A DNA stretch of 64,000 nucleotides from NCBI GenBank assembly GCA_965216395.1, contig OZ244156.1:1364001-1428000 (forward strand), in the 5' to 3' direction. Of the stretch, positions 41,868 to 50,546 are shown piece after piece (positions within the stretch are counted from its first letter, which is position 1; each line of letters opens with the position of its first letter). The translations under genes were made by a program, and so were the position numbers. The DNA comes from CAZBXD01 sp965216395 (GTDB lineage: Bacteria; Pseudomonadota; Alphaproteobacteria; Micavibrionales; SZUA-601). Below the pieces are notes generated by a model. The model was not told the origin of the DNA and did not search any database. It saw nothing but the letters and a program-made list of their open reading frames with translations.

Positions 41868-44312
41868 CTAAACATCCAGATTTGAAACATCCAGGGCGTT
41901 ATTTTGAATAAATTCCCGGCGTGGTTCCACAACATCGCCCATCAGGGTGGAGAAAATTTCATCCGCCTTATCGGCCGCTTCAATCTTTACCTGTACCAAA
42001 TTACGAATTTCTGGATCCAATGTGGTTTCCCACAATTGATCGGGGTTCATTTCACCCAAACCTTTATAACGTTGGATCGATAATCCCTTACGCCCGATTT
42101 CAATCACATGTTTATAAAGAGAAACGGGGCCATGGATTTCCACCATTGACCCATCCGAAACGGTCAAAATGCCTTTTTGATCGTAACGCTCCACAAGCAT
42201 TTTCAAATGTGCGGTTAGGTTTCGCGCCTCCGCACTATCAAGCAAATCAGGCCCAATTGAATAAACCTCACGGACACCGCGCACAGTGCGCTCAAAAACA
42301 AGGCCACCCTGATCATCCGCGGATCCTTGCCATGGGGCGGTGGGTTCATCGGTAAATTCATTAAGACGCGCCGCCACAAGATTGACATTTTTAGAAGCAT
42401 TTTCAGGATCAAGTACCAAAGCGCCCGCAATCGCAGCTTGTTCAACAATATCCAAACGGCCCACTTGACGTGAAAGGGCCTCAATCTGTTTTTTCGTCAC
42501 ACCAGAACGGGTCACAATATCAATCAAATCTGCGCCTGCATGTTGTGCACCAGAATAAGTTTTAAAAGAAACGCCATCCAAACCATTTTCGATTAAATAA
42601 GTTTCTAATTCACGGTCATCTTTCAAATATTGTTCACGCTTGCCTTTTTTCACCTTATAGAGCGGTGGTTGCGCAATATAGAGATGGCCTTTTTCAATCA
42701 GTTCGGGCATTTGACGGAAGAAAAATGTCAAAAGCAGCGTACGAATATGTGACCCATCAACATCCGCATCGGTCATAATAATGATTTTATGATACCGCAA
42801 TTTTTCTAAATCGAAATCATCGCGACCAATCCCCGTACCTAAAGCTTTGATCATGGTACCAATTTCTTGGGAACCCAGCATACGATCAAAACGCGCCCGT
42901 TCCACATTTAAAATCTTCCCCCGCAAGGGCAAGATCGCTTGATTTTTTCTGTGCCGCGCCTGTTTGGCCGACCCACCCGCAGAATCCCCCTCGACAATAA
43001 AGAGTTCACAAAGCGTTGGATCACGTTCCGAACAATCGGCAAGTTTACCCGGTAAACTGGCCATATCAAGCGCCCCTTTGCGACGTGTTAAGTCGCGCGC
43101 CTTACGCGCTGCCTCGCGGGCAGTGGCCGCTTCAACAATTTTGCTTAAAATAATTTTTGCTTCATTGGGATGTTCTTCAAACCACGTGCTTAATGCCTCA
43201 TTCAATGTGGATTCAACCACGGGACGCACCTCAGAAGAAACCAGCTTATCCTTAGTTTGTGAAGAAAATTTTGGATCCGGCACTTTAACCGAAAGCACAC
43301 AGGTCAAGCCTTCACGCATATCTTCGCCCGAAAGGGAAACTTTTTCTTTTTTCAAAATCCCCATACTATCGGCGTATTTATTAATGGTACGTGTTAAGGC
43401 ACCGCGAAAACCCGCCACATGGGTTCCGCCATCCCGTTGGGGAATATTATTCGTAAAGGCCAAGGTATTTTCATGATAACTATTCGTCCATTCCATGGCC
43501 ACTTCGACGCCAATGCCACTTTTTTCATCTTCATGCATCACGGTGATGGGGTCAGTAATGGCCGTTTTGGATTTATCGAGCCATTTCACAAAAGCTTCAA
43601 TCCCGCCTTCATAATGTAAAATAGTTTCTTTAGGCTCTTCACCGCGTTTATCGGTTAAGGCAATAAACACCCCAGAATTAAGAAAGGCCAGTTCACGGAA
43701 ACGATGTTCTAGGGTACTGAATTTAAATTCCGTCATCGTGAAGGTTTCGGCCGAAGGCATAAAGGTCACCTCTGTTCCCTTTTTTCCCTTCGCATCGCCC
43801 ACAACCTTCAACGGGGCGGTGGCGACACCATGTTCAAAACGCAAGAAATGCTCACTCCCATTGCGCCAAATCCGCAATTCCAGCCATTCCGATAAGGCAT
43901 TCACCACAGAAACCCCAACCCCGTGCAAACCACCAGAAACTTTATAGGAATTTTGGTCAAATTTACCCCCCGCATGGAGTTGCGTCATAATCACTTCTGC
44001 GGCCGATACCCCTTCTTCGGGGTGCATGGCCACAGGAATTCCGCGCCCATTATCACGAATAGTCACCGACCCATCGGCATTAATAATGGCATCAATCCGG
44101 TCACAATGTTTGGCCAAACTTTCATCAATGGCGTTGTCCATAACCTCATACACCATATGGTGCAGACCCGACCCATCATCCGTATCGCCGATATACATGC
44201 CTGGACGCTTGCGCACCGCATCCAGCCCTTTAAGAACCTTAATCGAATGCGCGCCATATTCTTGATTTGTATCTTGTGTATTCTCTGCCACGTTTGAACC
44301 CTGTGTTGTCAT
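41868..44312 (-). CDS. gyrB: DNA gyrase subunit B
   Basis: The ATPase subunit (814 residues from ATG 44312; an upstream TTG has no support) drives supercoiling with GyrA. Features are the GHKL ATP site (YEVMDNAIDESLA, DNGRGIPVAMH, KVSGGLHGVGVSVVNALS), the transducer, and the TOPRIM domain (LFIVEGDSAGGSAKQ, IIIMTDADVDGSHIRTLLLTF). The C-terminus RYKGLGEMNPDQLWETTLDP contacts GyrA. Two regions are longer than in small GyrBs: an insertion after TOPRIM (about 620-700) typical of many Proteobacteria is present. Upstream lies a 289-bp gap with a GC-rich hairpin near 44378-44398. It is separated from recF by three orphan genes on the other strand. Confidence 0.97.
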   Translation of the reverse strand: MTTQGSNVAENTQDTNQEYGAHSIKVLKGLDAVRKRPGMYIGDTDDGSGLHHMVYEVMDNAIDESLAKHCDRIDAIINADGSVTIRDNGRGIPVAMHPEEGVSAAEVIMTQLHAGGKFDQNSYKVSGGLHGVGVSVVNALSEWLELRIWRNGSEHFLRFEHGVATAPLKVVGDAKGKKGTEVTFMPSAETFTMTEFKFSTLEHRFRELAFLNSGVFIALTDKRGEEPKETILHYEGGIEAFVKWLDKSKTAITDPITVMHEDEKSGIGVEVAMEWTNSYHENTLAFTNNIPQRDGGTHVAGFRGALTRTINKYADSMGILKKEKVSLSGEDMREGLTCVLSVKVPDPKFSSQTKDKLVSSEVRPVVESTLNEALSTWFEEHPNEAKIILSKIVEAATAREAARKARDLTRRKGALDMASLPGKLADCSERDPTLCELFIVEGDSAGGSAKQARHRKNQAILPLRGKILNVERARFDRMLGSQEIGTMIKALGTGIGRDDFDLEKLRYHKIIIMTDADVDGSHIRTLLLTFFFRQMPELIEKGHLYIAQPPLYKVKKGKREQYLKDDRELETYLIENGLDGVSFKTYSGAQHAGADLIDIVTRSGVTKKQIEALSRQVGRLDIVEQAAIAGALVLDPENASKNVNLVAARLNEFTDEPTAPWQGSADDQGGLVFERTVRGVREVYSIGPDLLDSAEARNLTAHLKMLVERYDQKGILTVSDGSMVEIHGPVSLYKHVIEIGRKGLSIQRYKGLGEMNPDQLWETTLDPEIRNLVQVKIEAADKADEIFSTLMGDVVEPRREFIQNNALDVSNLDV

Positions 44313-44427
44313 TATTTTTATCAATTCTTTCAATTGGTTATTGGATTATCAATTGCAAAAACTATTCTACTCCTTTTGCCCCCGTCAAACAAGGGGGAAG
44401 ACGGATATTTAACAGAACAGATTAGAT

Positions 44428-44456
44428 TTGACATATTGTTTATTTTTCGATAAAAC
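44428..44456 (+). promoter_or_regulatory. Strong sigma-70-type promoter for the orphan cluster
   Basis: A perfect TTGACA (44428-44433), a 17-bp spacer and TAAAAC (44451-44456) predict a start near 44463, about 140 nt before the ATG at 44602. The long leader contains the micro-ORF at 44495. Confidence 0.5.
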
Positions 44457-44494
44457 AGTGGAATAACAACACTTATTACGGAGTCGAAAAGGTT

Positions 44495-44572
44495 ATGGCT
44501 TGCATTTTTGAATTAAATAAAAAACAGAAAAACCTTATCGCGGAAAAGTCAAACATATCGCCCGCAATTTAG
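44495..44572 (+). CDS. Possible 25-residue micro-ORF in the leader of the orphan cluster
   Basis: An ATG at 44495 with GGAG 11 bp upstream opens a 25-residue frame (MACIFELNKKQKN...). In a neighbouring frame the same DNA reads PYRGKVKHIARNLG, which recalls KLKFIYTRIG at the end of the 56-residue protein at 45382. It may be a leader peptide or a decayed relative of that gene. Support is weak. Confidence 0.25.
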   Translation: MACIFELNKKQKNLIAEKSNISPAI

Positions 44573-44601
44573 GAATGATCAAACATAAAAGATAAATAAT
44601 T

Positions 44602-45351
44602 ATGACAGAAATAAACGAACCTAAAATGACACCTAATGGTGAAATTAAAATAATTAAAAATCAAAAATACAAAGTCTATAACTTCTTTGATTACTTGCAG
44701 AAAAATTATTCAGAGATTGATTCATCTTGTGTAACTCTCTTTGGATTTCTCAATGATAAAAAAAGAAACAAGCCGTGGGTGATCGAGCTCAAAGATTTAG
44801 ATAAAGATGTTAAATTTTTGAAAGCATCCATTGGAATCACATCGGAGAATCTTTCCTTTGACACAAAACCTGACAAAATCAAAAGAGGCATCAAATATAT
44901 TGATGGTCTTATAAAGGAAGAAATAGAACATCTTAATAAGAATGGCATGTTTTATATGCCGATATTCTCAGAAAAATGTATAAAAGAATTTATAGACACG
45001 TCAAAAACAAGCCTTCCAGACATAGATATAAATAATTTGCATGTAGTAAAACATATTACCAAAAATAGCTCGATTATAACAGAGACAGAATTACAAGAAG
45101 ACATTGATCTCATGAAACAATATGTTGATGAAGATCTTTTTGAATTTTATCACTTAAGCGTACAAAATCTTGTCAAAATATTACACGGTTCAATTAAAAA
45201 ACTGCATAACTCACAAGAAAAAATTCAGCAAAAAACAAAACAAAATATACTTGAAGAATTTGATCATAATAAAAAAGAACCAACCGAGGAAGATCTAGAA
45301 ACGATCAGGTGGGGCGAAAGAATCGCCAACCGGTACCGTTTTAGGCAATAG
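44602..45351 (+). CDS. Hypothetical protein, 249 residues
   Basis: I do not recognise it. It is cytosolic in appearance, hydrophilic and rich in Lys, Glu, Asp, Ile and Asn. Secondary structure seems mixed in the first half (KVYNFFDYLQKNYSEIDSS, KKRNKPWVIELKDLDKDVKFLKA) and helical in the second (DEDLFEFYHLSVQNLVKILHGSIKKLHNSQEKIQQKTK). It is the first gene of a three-gene plus-strand cluster inserted between gyrB and recF. AT content is higher than in the core genes beside it. Confidence 0.55.
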   Translation: MTEINEPKMTPNGEIKIIKNQKYKVYNFFDYLQKNYSEIDSSCVTLFGFLNDKKRNKPWVIELKDLDKDVKFLKASIGITSENLSFDTKPDKIKRGIKYIDGLIKEEIEHLNKNGMFYMPIFSEKCIKEFIDTSKTSLPDIDINNLHVVKHITKNSSIITETELQEDIDLMKQYVDEDLFEFYHLSVQNLVKILHGSIKKLHNSQEKIQQKTKQNILEEFDHNKKEPTEEDLETIRWGERIANRYRFRQ

Positions 45352-45381
45352 CGAACATATATAGGATTATTGGAGGACAAT

Positions 45382-45552
45382 ATGACCAAAAAAAACCAAA
45401 GTAATGACCTAAGAATCCTTGTTGATGAAAATAGCCGAGAGGTCATTGGATTTCACTATAAGCCACGCAATTGGTCACATTCAAAAAGCCGTGGCAATAT
45501 CGTTAACAAACTTAAATTTATCTACACAAGAATTGGTGTTCCCAAGATATAG
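45382..45552 (+). CDS. Small basic hypothetical protein, 56 residues
   Basis: A very good ribosome site (GGAGG, 5 bp spacer) marks ATG 45382; the frame could extend to a TTG at 45370 but that would contain the ribosome site. The peptide is basic, ending RGNIVNKLKFIYTRIGVPKI. No family is recognised. It lies 30 bp after the 249-residue orphan and 27 bp before the next, so is probably cotranscribed. Confidence 0.55.
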   Translation: MTKKNQSNDLRILVDENSREVIGFHYKPRNWSHSKSRGNIVNKLKFIYTRIGVPKI

Positions 45553-45579
45553 AGCTTAATAAAAATAGAGAGAAAAAAC

Positions 45580-45999
45580 ATGAAAAAATTAAATGACGCC
45601 GTTAAAGAATTTATTGAAAATACCCATCTTTATTTGCCCAAAGACGCCTTGGAAAAATTCAAAGAATTTGAATTTGATGCGGACGGTGACACACAAGATA
45701 ATGACGCCATCTATAGACTTGTTAATCCACACATGACTCAGCAATTTCAAACAGCAGCCCACTGGCTAGGAAAATTACAAACAGAACAACCCAAAGCACC
45801 CTTGAATTTTTCAGAACGCAATTTTGAAAAATATAAGAATAAAGCTCTAGAAGCAGCAGAAAAAGCCAATATTTTTAGATCTTTTATGTATCATATTGGC
45901 AAAAACGTCACGCATGATAAAAACAAAAGAATAGCCAAAAATTTACCGAAAATACGCACAAATTTCACGAAAAGAGTGACCGACAGTTTATACATATAG
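45580..45999 (+). CDS. Hypothetical protein, 139 residues
   Basis: I do not recognise it. It appears mainly helical and soluble, with an acidic first part (DALEKFKEFEFDADGDTQDND) and a strongly basic end (GKNVTHDKNKRIAKNLPKIRTNFTKRV) that could contact nucleic acid. GAGAG lies about 8 bp before the ATG. Its stop codon directly abuts the recF stop on the other strand (45999/46000). It is the last gene of the orphan cluster. Confidence 0.55.
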   Translation: MKKLNDAVKEFIENTHLYLPKDALEKFKEFEFDADGDTQDNDAIYRLVNPHMTQQFQTAAHWLGKLQTEQPKAPLNFSERNFEKYKNKALEAAEKANIFRSFMYHIGKNVTHDKNKRIAKNLPKIRTNFTKRVTDSLYI

Positions 46000-47121
46000 T
46001 TATAAAATCTGATTATCTTTCACATGGGCGAACAGGGCTTGGTTTTTTAGAGCAGCAAAGGCGTCTCTCTCTGTGCCAGTCATCCAACATTGCATAGCCG
46101 TGGTTTGCACAAAATCAAACAGCGCATTTCGGCGATATTCATCCAGATGCGCGGCAATATCGTCCAATAAAAGCACTGGCGGGCGTTTGTGATCATTTTG
46201 CAGCATCAGCGCATGCGCCAATACAATCCCAATTAGCAATGCTTTTTGCTCTCCCGTGGAGCACAAATCCGCCGGCATATTTTTGACCCCATGCACGGCG
46301 TGCATATCACTTCGATGGGGGCCTTGCGTGGTTTTACCCTTTTCGCGATCTGTTTGAATATTTTGATTAAGACATGCGTAAAACTCTTCCTCAATCTGTA
46401 CCGCGGCAACCCCTTTAAGGAGTTGCTCTTCAACCAGACCACGCAAACTTAAAATAGGGCGGGGGAAGGATGTATCCATGGTTTGACTAATCGTATTGAG
46501 GCGCTCAATCATGCGCAATCGCGCATCGGCAATGGCCACGCCGGTTTCACTCATTTGTCGATGGAGCGCTTCAAACCAAACCAAATCAGTCACCCCATCT
46601 TTCAAAAGGCGGTTACGTTGACGCATGATTTTCTCATAACGGGCGACCCGTCCCGCATGAGCGGGATCAAACGCATAAACCAAACGGTCTAAAAAACGAC
46701 GACGCGCCCCGGCATCTTGTAGGAAAATTCCATCCATCTGCGGGGTCAACCACACCATCGCCACGTGATCGGATAAAACATATTGCCCCGCCACGGCCAC
46801 ACCATTAATGCGCACAACACGGCGTTTCGCTTGACGATTTTTTGGGTTCGCGCCTGTACTAATCATCACACCATCAATTTCGCCAGCCACACCCCATAAA
46901 TCCGGCATCACATCATTGGCAATGGTGAAACGAGACTTTAAATCAGATGTCTGGGCTTGGCGAATACCACGCCCAGGGGAGAGCAAACTGACCGCCTCTA
47001 ATAAATTGGTTTTCCCCGCACCATTTTCACCCGTAATCACCACAATCGACGCATCCGATTGCAAACGCGCCGTTTCGTAATTACGAAAATTTGTCAGCGT
47101 AATGTGCTCAATCGCAGGCAT
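46000..47121 (-). CDS. recF: DNA replication and repair protein RecF
   Basis: The 373-residue SMC-like ATPase loads RecA at gaps with RecO and RecR. The Walker A motif is ITGENGAGKTNLLEAVSLLSPGRG (G31-T38), the ABC signature is in CSTGEQKALLIGIVLAHA and Walker B is PVLLLDDIAAHLDE. Length is usual. It follows dnaN by 25 bp in the dnaA-dnaN-recF order. Its end abuts a convergent orphan gene instead of continuing to gyrB. Confidence 0.95.
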   Translation of the reverse strand: MPAIEHITLTNFRNYETARLQSDASIVVITGENGAGKTNLLEAVSLLSPGRGIRQAQTSDLKSRFTIANDVMPDLWGVAGEIDGVMISTGANPKNRQAKRRVVRINGVAVAGQYVLSDHVAMVWLTPQMDGIFLQDAGARRRFLDRLVYAFDPAHAGRVARYEKIMRQRNRLLKDGVTDLVWFEALHRQMSETGVAIADARLRMIERLNTISQTMDTSFPRPILSLRGLVEEQLLKGVAAVQIEEEFYACLNQNIQTDREKGKTTQGPHRSDMHAVHGVKNMPADLCSTGEQKALLIGIVLAHALMLQNDHKRPPVLLLDDIAAHLDEYRRNALFDFVQTTAMQCWMTGTERDAFAALKNQALFAHVKDNQIL

Positions 47122-47146
47122 ATCTTGTTGAAAATCAACCTTTCAT

Positions 47147-48265
47147 CTACACCCGCATCGGCATCAACACGTAAAGCGATGATGGATCGTCATTGTCTTG
47201 CACGATGGTTGGGCTGGCTTGATCTTCCATGGTCATACGACAACTATTGCCCAATTGTTGGGTCACATCAAGAAGATAGCGCGCGTTAAAACCAATATCA
47301 ATTTCCGCTGGATCGTCATACGCCACTTCGATTTCTTCTGTGGCTGAACCACTTTCGGCATTATTGGCCGATAAAGTCATCGTCGTGCCCTTAATGGAGA
47401 GTTTGATCGCCCGGGTTTTTTCCACCGCAATCGTTGAAACACGATCCACCGCTTTGGTGAATAATTTCGGATCCACATCCAAAACTTTGTTGTTATTGGT
47501 CGGGATTACCCGTTCATAGTCAGGGAAAGTGCCATCGATCAATTTCGAAGTCAAAACGATATGCCCAAAATTAAACCGGATCATTTTATCAGAAAGATCA
47601 ATTTTAATATCTTCGCCCGTCTCATCAAGAAGCTTACGCAATTCTTGCACCGTTTTGCGGGGAATAATAACCCCTGGAATACCCGATGCACCTTCGGGTA
47701 ACGGTTTTTCAAAACGTGCCAAACGGTGCCCATCTGTCGCCACGGCGCGAATAACTTCTTCTTCGCCATTAGACGTCGCATGCATATAAATCCCATTCAG
47801 ATAATAACGCGTTTCTTCTGTTGAAATGGCAAATTTTGTCCGATCAATCATATCCTTAATAAGGGAGACCGGCACAGAAAAACTATGACTGGTTTGATTG
47901 GTGGTCATTTCAGGAAAATCATCCCGTGACAAACAGCCTAATTTAAAAACGGAACGTCCACAGGTTACGGTCATCCCCGTGCCTTCGTCATTGAGTTCTA
48001 ACTCAACCGTACTTTCATCAGGAAGTTTACGAATAATATCGTAAAATGTATGGGCGGGAACGGTTGTCGCGCCTTGATTAACAATATTCGCCTCCACCGC
48101 ATCGGTGATTTCCAAATCCATATCCGTGGCGCAAAGACGCAAAACCCCATCACCTGCGTTTAATAAAACATTCGATAAAATGGGGATCGTGGTTCGTTTT
48201 TCCACGACACTTTGCACATGCCCAAGCGCATTAAGAAGATTTGACCGTTCAATCGTTATTTTCAT
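47147..48265 (-). CDS. dnaN: DNA polymerase III beta subunit (sliding clamp)
   Basis: The 372-residue protein forms the dimeric ring that holds DNA polymerase III on DNA. The start is MKITIERSNLLNALGHVQSVVEKR at ATG 48265; an in-frame upstream start three codons earlier is not favoured. Three repeated clamp folds are visible (about 1-120, 128-248, 250-372), with PILSNVLLNA, RYYLNGIYMHA and the C-terminal LMPMRV characteristic of the family. It lies 104 bp after dnaA. Confidence 0.97.
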   Translation of the reverse strand: MKITIERSNLLNALGHVQSVVEKRTTIPILSNVLLNAGDGVLRLCATDMDLEITDAVEANIVNQGATTVPAHTFYDIIRKLPDESTVELELNDEGTGMTVTCGRSVFKLGCLSRDDFPEMTTNQTSHSFSVPVSLIKDMIDRTKFAISTEETRYYLNGIYMHATSNGEEEVIRAVATDGHRLARFEKPLPEGASGIPGVIIPRKTVQELRKLLDETGEDIKIDLSDKMIRFNFGHIVLTSKLIDGTFPDYERVIPTNNNKVLDVDPKLFTKAVDRVSTIAVEKTRAIKLSIKGTTMTLSANNAESGSATEEIEVAYDDPAEIDIGFNARYLLDVTQQLGNSCRMTMEDQASPTIVQDNDDPSSLYVLMPMRV

Positions 48266-48369
48266 CAGACACAACCCGTTTTTAACATTAAGAATTCTTT
48301 AACAATAATTTACACGTTTCTGGCGCGCAAGAAAAGGAGGAATTTTCTCGAAATACTACTTTTTAATGA

Positions 48370-49779
48370 TCAGCCATTTTTCAAAGCACGGGTCAGCATT
48401 TCAACATCATCGGAAATTCTTTGATCGGTGTGCATTAATTCTTCGATTTTTTTCACTGCATGAATTACGGTTGTATGATCACGGCCGCCGAAACTTCGGC
48501 CGATATCGGGTAAAGAACGCGCGGTCAGAACCTTACACAAATACATCGCAATTTGCCGCGGACGCGCAATAGTGCGTGTGCGACGCGCTGAATGCAAATC
48601 ATTTAGGCGAAGTGCATAATGTTCACAAATTTTCTTTTGAATATCATCCATCGTGACCCGTCGATCATACGAACGCAACAAGTCTCGCAACACATCTTGC
48701 GTTGTTTCTAAAGTCACGGGACGTCCCATCAATTCTGCATATGCGGCAATCCGATTGAGCGCGCCCTCCAATTCACGGACATTGGACGTAATTTTATGCG
48801 CCAAAAACTCTAAAACTTTTTGCGGGACAGAAACCGATAATTGGTCACATTTTGATTCCAAAATACCCAATCGTAATTCATAGGTTGTCGGGTGAATATC
48901 CGCCACCAAACCCCAGGAAAGACGGGACTTAAGACGTTCTTCAATCCCGTCCATTTCAGAGGGGCTTTTATCGGCCGAAAGAATAATTTGCCGATTCTGA
49001 TCTATCAGCGCATTGAATGTGTGAAAAAATTCTTCCTGTGTGGATTCTTTACCGGCAATAAATTGCACATCATCAATCATCAAAACATCAACCGAACGAA
49101 ATTGTTCTTTAAATGCCATCGTATCTTTAAAACGTAAGGCGCGAATAAATTGATACATAAATTTTTCCGCCGACATATAAACCACATTACGCGCCGGGTT
49201 TTTATCTTTAATTGCCCACGCAATCGCATGCATCAAATGGGTTTTACCCAAACCCACCCCCCCATAAAGGAAAAGCGGGTTGAAACTGACCGTATCGGCG
49301 TCCACAATACGTCGCGCCGCGGCAAAGGCCAATTCATTCGGCTTCCCCACAATAAAATTATCAAAGGTAAAACGCGCATCTAATTGTCGATGATCGGTAC
49401 GGGCGAAAATATTTTCCTCTGCGGTACGGGGCGCTTTTTTTTCTTTTGCGGGTAAACGACGTGCTTTATTTTTTAATAGATCATGGGCGGTGATGGGTGC
49501 CTGCGGGTGCTCTTCATGATGATCATCGGTGCAAATGATAAAATCGATCACTTTAATGGATGGCTCCACCTCACGGACAAGGGTCGTAATCCGATCCCCA
49601 TAATGGGTTTTAACCCAATTGCGCACCATACGATTAGGCGTGGCCAAACAGAGCTGATTATTTTCAAGTGTTTTGGGATAAACCGGATTGAGCCAATTTT
49701 GAAACGCCGCTTCACCCAATTCTGATTTGAGGCGATCTTGCACCGCGCGCCAATCAAATGTGTCCAAAACAAGGTTCAT
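48370..49779 (-). CDS. dnaA: Chromosomal replication initiator protein DnaA
   Basis: The 469-residue AAA+ protein opens the replication origin. Domain I (1-80) interacts with helicase, domain II (about 85-130) is a charged linker, domain III has Walker A FLYGGVGLGKTHLMHAI (G173-T180) and Walker B VLMIDDVQFIAGKE, and domain IV has the DNA-binding signature FGGRDHTTVIHA. Only one poor DnaA-box match (TTATCCATT, 49801-49809) is seen upstream, so the origin is not obviously here. rpsT and mutM lie further upstream, a common alphaproteobacterial order. Confidence 0.97.
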   Translation of the reverse strand: MNLVLDTFDWRAVQDRLKSELGEAAFQNWLNPVYPKTLENNQLCLATPNRMVRNWVKTHYGDRITTLVREVEPSIKVIDFIICTDDHHEEHPQAPITAHDLLKNKARRLPAKEKKAPRTAEENIFARTDHRQLDARFTFDNFIVGKPNELAFAAARRIVDADTVSFNPLFLYGGVGLGKTHLMHAIAWAIKDKNPARNVVYMSAEKFMYQFIRALRFKDTMAFKEQFRSVDVLMIDDVQFIAGKESTQEEFFHTFNALIDQNRQIILSADKSPSEMDGIEERLKSRLSWGLVADIHPTTYELRLGILESKCDQLSVSVPQKVLEFLAHKITSNVRELEGALNRIAAYAELMGRPVTLETTQDVLRDLLRSYDRRVTMDDIQKKICEHYALRLNDLHSARRTRTIARPRQIAMYLCKVLTARSLPDIGRSFGGRDHTTVIHAVKKIEELMHTDQRISDDVEMLTRALKNG

Positions 49780-49933
49780 TGAGCTTCCATATTATTAATA
49801 TTATCCATTAAGACAGACGATCATTGTGATAGATTCGCATAGCCACGACAAGCCACTAGATATAGGGGGTCACGGCGATAAGAAACACTAAAAATACGGT
49901 TCTTTTATTACTTATAGTGGCTAATAAAAAAAC

Positions 49934-50479
49934 TTATCTCCGTTGATTTTTCGCCAAGTTCGTAAGCGTATCCACGATATCAAAACCCTGATCCCCAGAT
50001 ATCGTGCGCATACTATGATTAAACATCGCGATAATTTGCGGTGCCATTTCAGCAAGCTCTTTTGCATCAATAACATCTTTACGTCCCATATGAAAACAAT
50101 GGTTTATTTTATTGCCATCTTTGTCGATATCATATTGTTCTACGGTAAGGTCGGAATCTTTCACAAAGGACGCGTAAGATTTGCAAATGGTGTTTTCGAA
50201 GGAGAGATCTATATACAAATTATTATGCTCGTATTTAACTGTTTCAAGTTTCTGATTTTCATAAGTAATGTCAATACTGGTTCCATCCGATAAATAATAG
50301 TTCACGTGACAAATTTCATCAGAAAGATTTTTTTCAATTTTTGGGTCATTTTTTTTGGCCTCTAAGTCAACTTCAATATCGTCCACTTCTATTCTGTCAA
50401 TCTTTGGATGCGCGTCATGTTCTTCGTCGGTGTAAGTGTGTACATCTTGACGGGATTTTCTTTGTGTATTTTTTTCCAT
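49934..50479 (-). CDS. Hypothetical protein, 181 residues
   Basis: No family is recognised. The start at ATG 50479 is supported by AAGGA nine bases upstream; the GTG two codons earlier is too close to it. The protein is acidic and soluble: a disordered charged N-terminus (1-50, HTYTDEEHDAHPKIDRIEVDD) is followed by beta strands (CHVNYYLSDGTSIDITYENQ, NNLYIDLSFENTICKSYASFV) and a helical end (AKELAEMAPQIIAMFNHSM). It lies alone between the symporter and dnaA. Confidence 0.55.
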   Translation of the reverse strand: MEKNTQRKSRQDVHTYTDEEHDAHPKIDRIEVDDIEVDLEAKKNDPKIEKNLSDEICHVNYYLSDGTSIDITYENQKLETVKYEHNNLYIDLSFENTICKSYASFVKDSDLTVEQYDIDKDGNKINHCFHMGRKDVIDAKELAEMAPQIIAMFNHSMRTISGDQGFDIVDTLTNLAKNQRR

Positions 50480-50546
50480 AGTCACGATTCCTTATACTTA
50501 TATTTTTTAACATAATAAGTATGGTACCGTAAAAATCAAGCATTTT

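Noticed and set aside
44378..44400. Terminator from the GC-rich hairpin upstream of gyrB
   Set aside because: CCCCC pairs with GGGGG around a 9-nt loop, but no T run follows on either strand; it could only be a leader structure.
49780..49933. Replication origin upstream of dnaA
   Set aside because: Only one DnaA-box-like site with two mismatches and no AT-rich 13-mers set; insufficient to call oriC.
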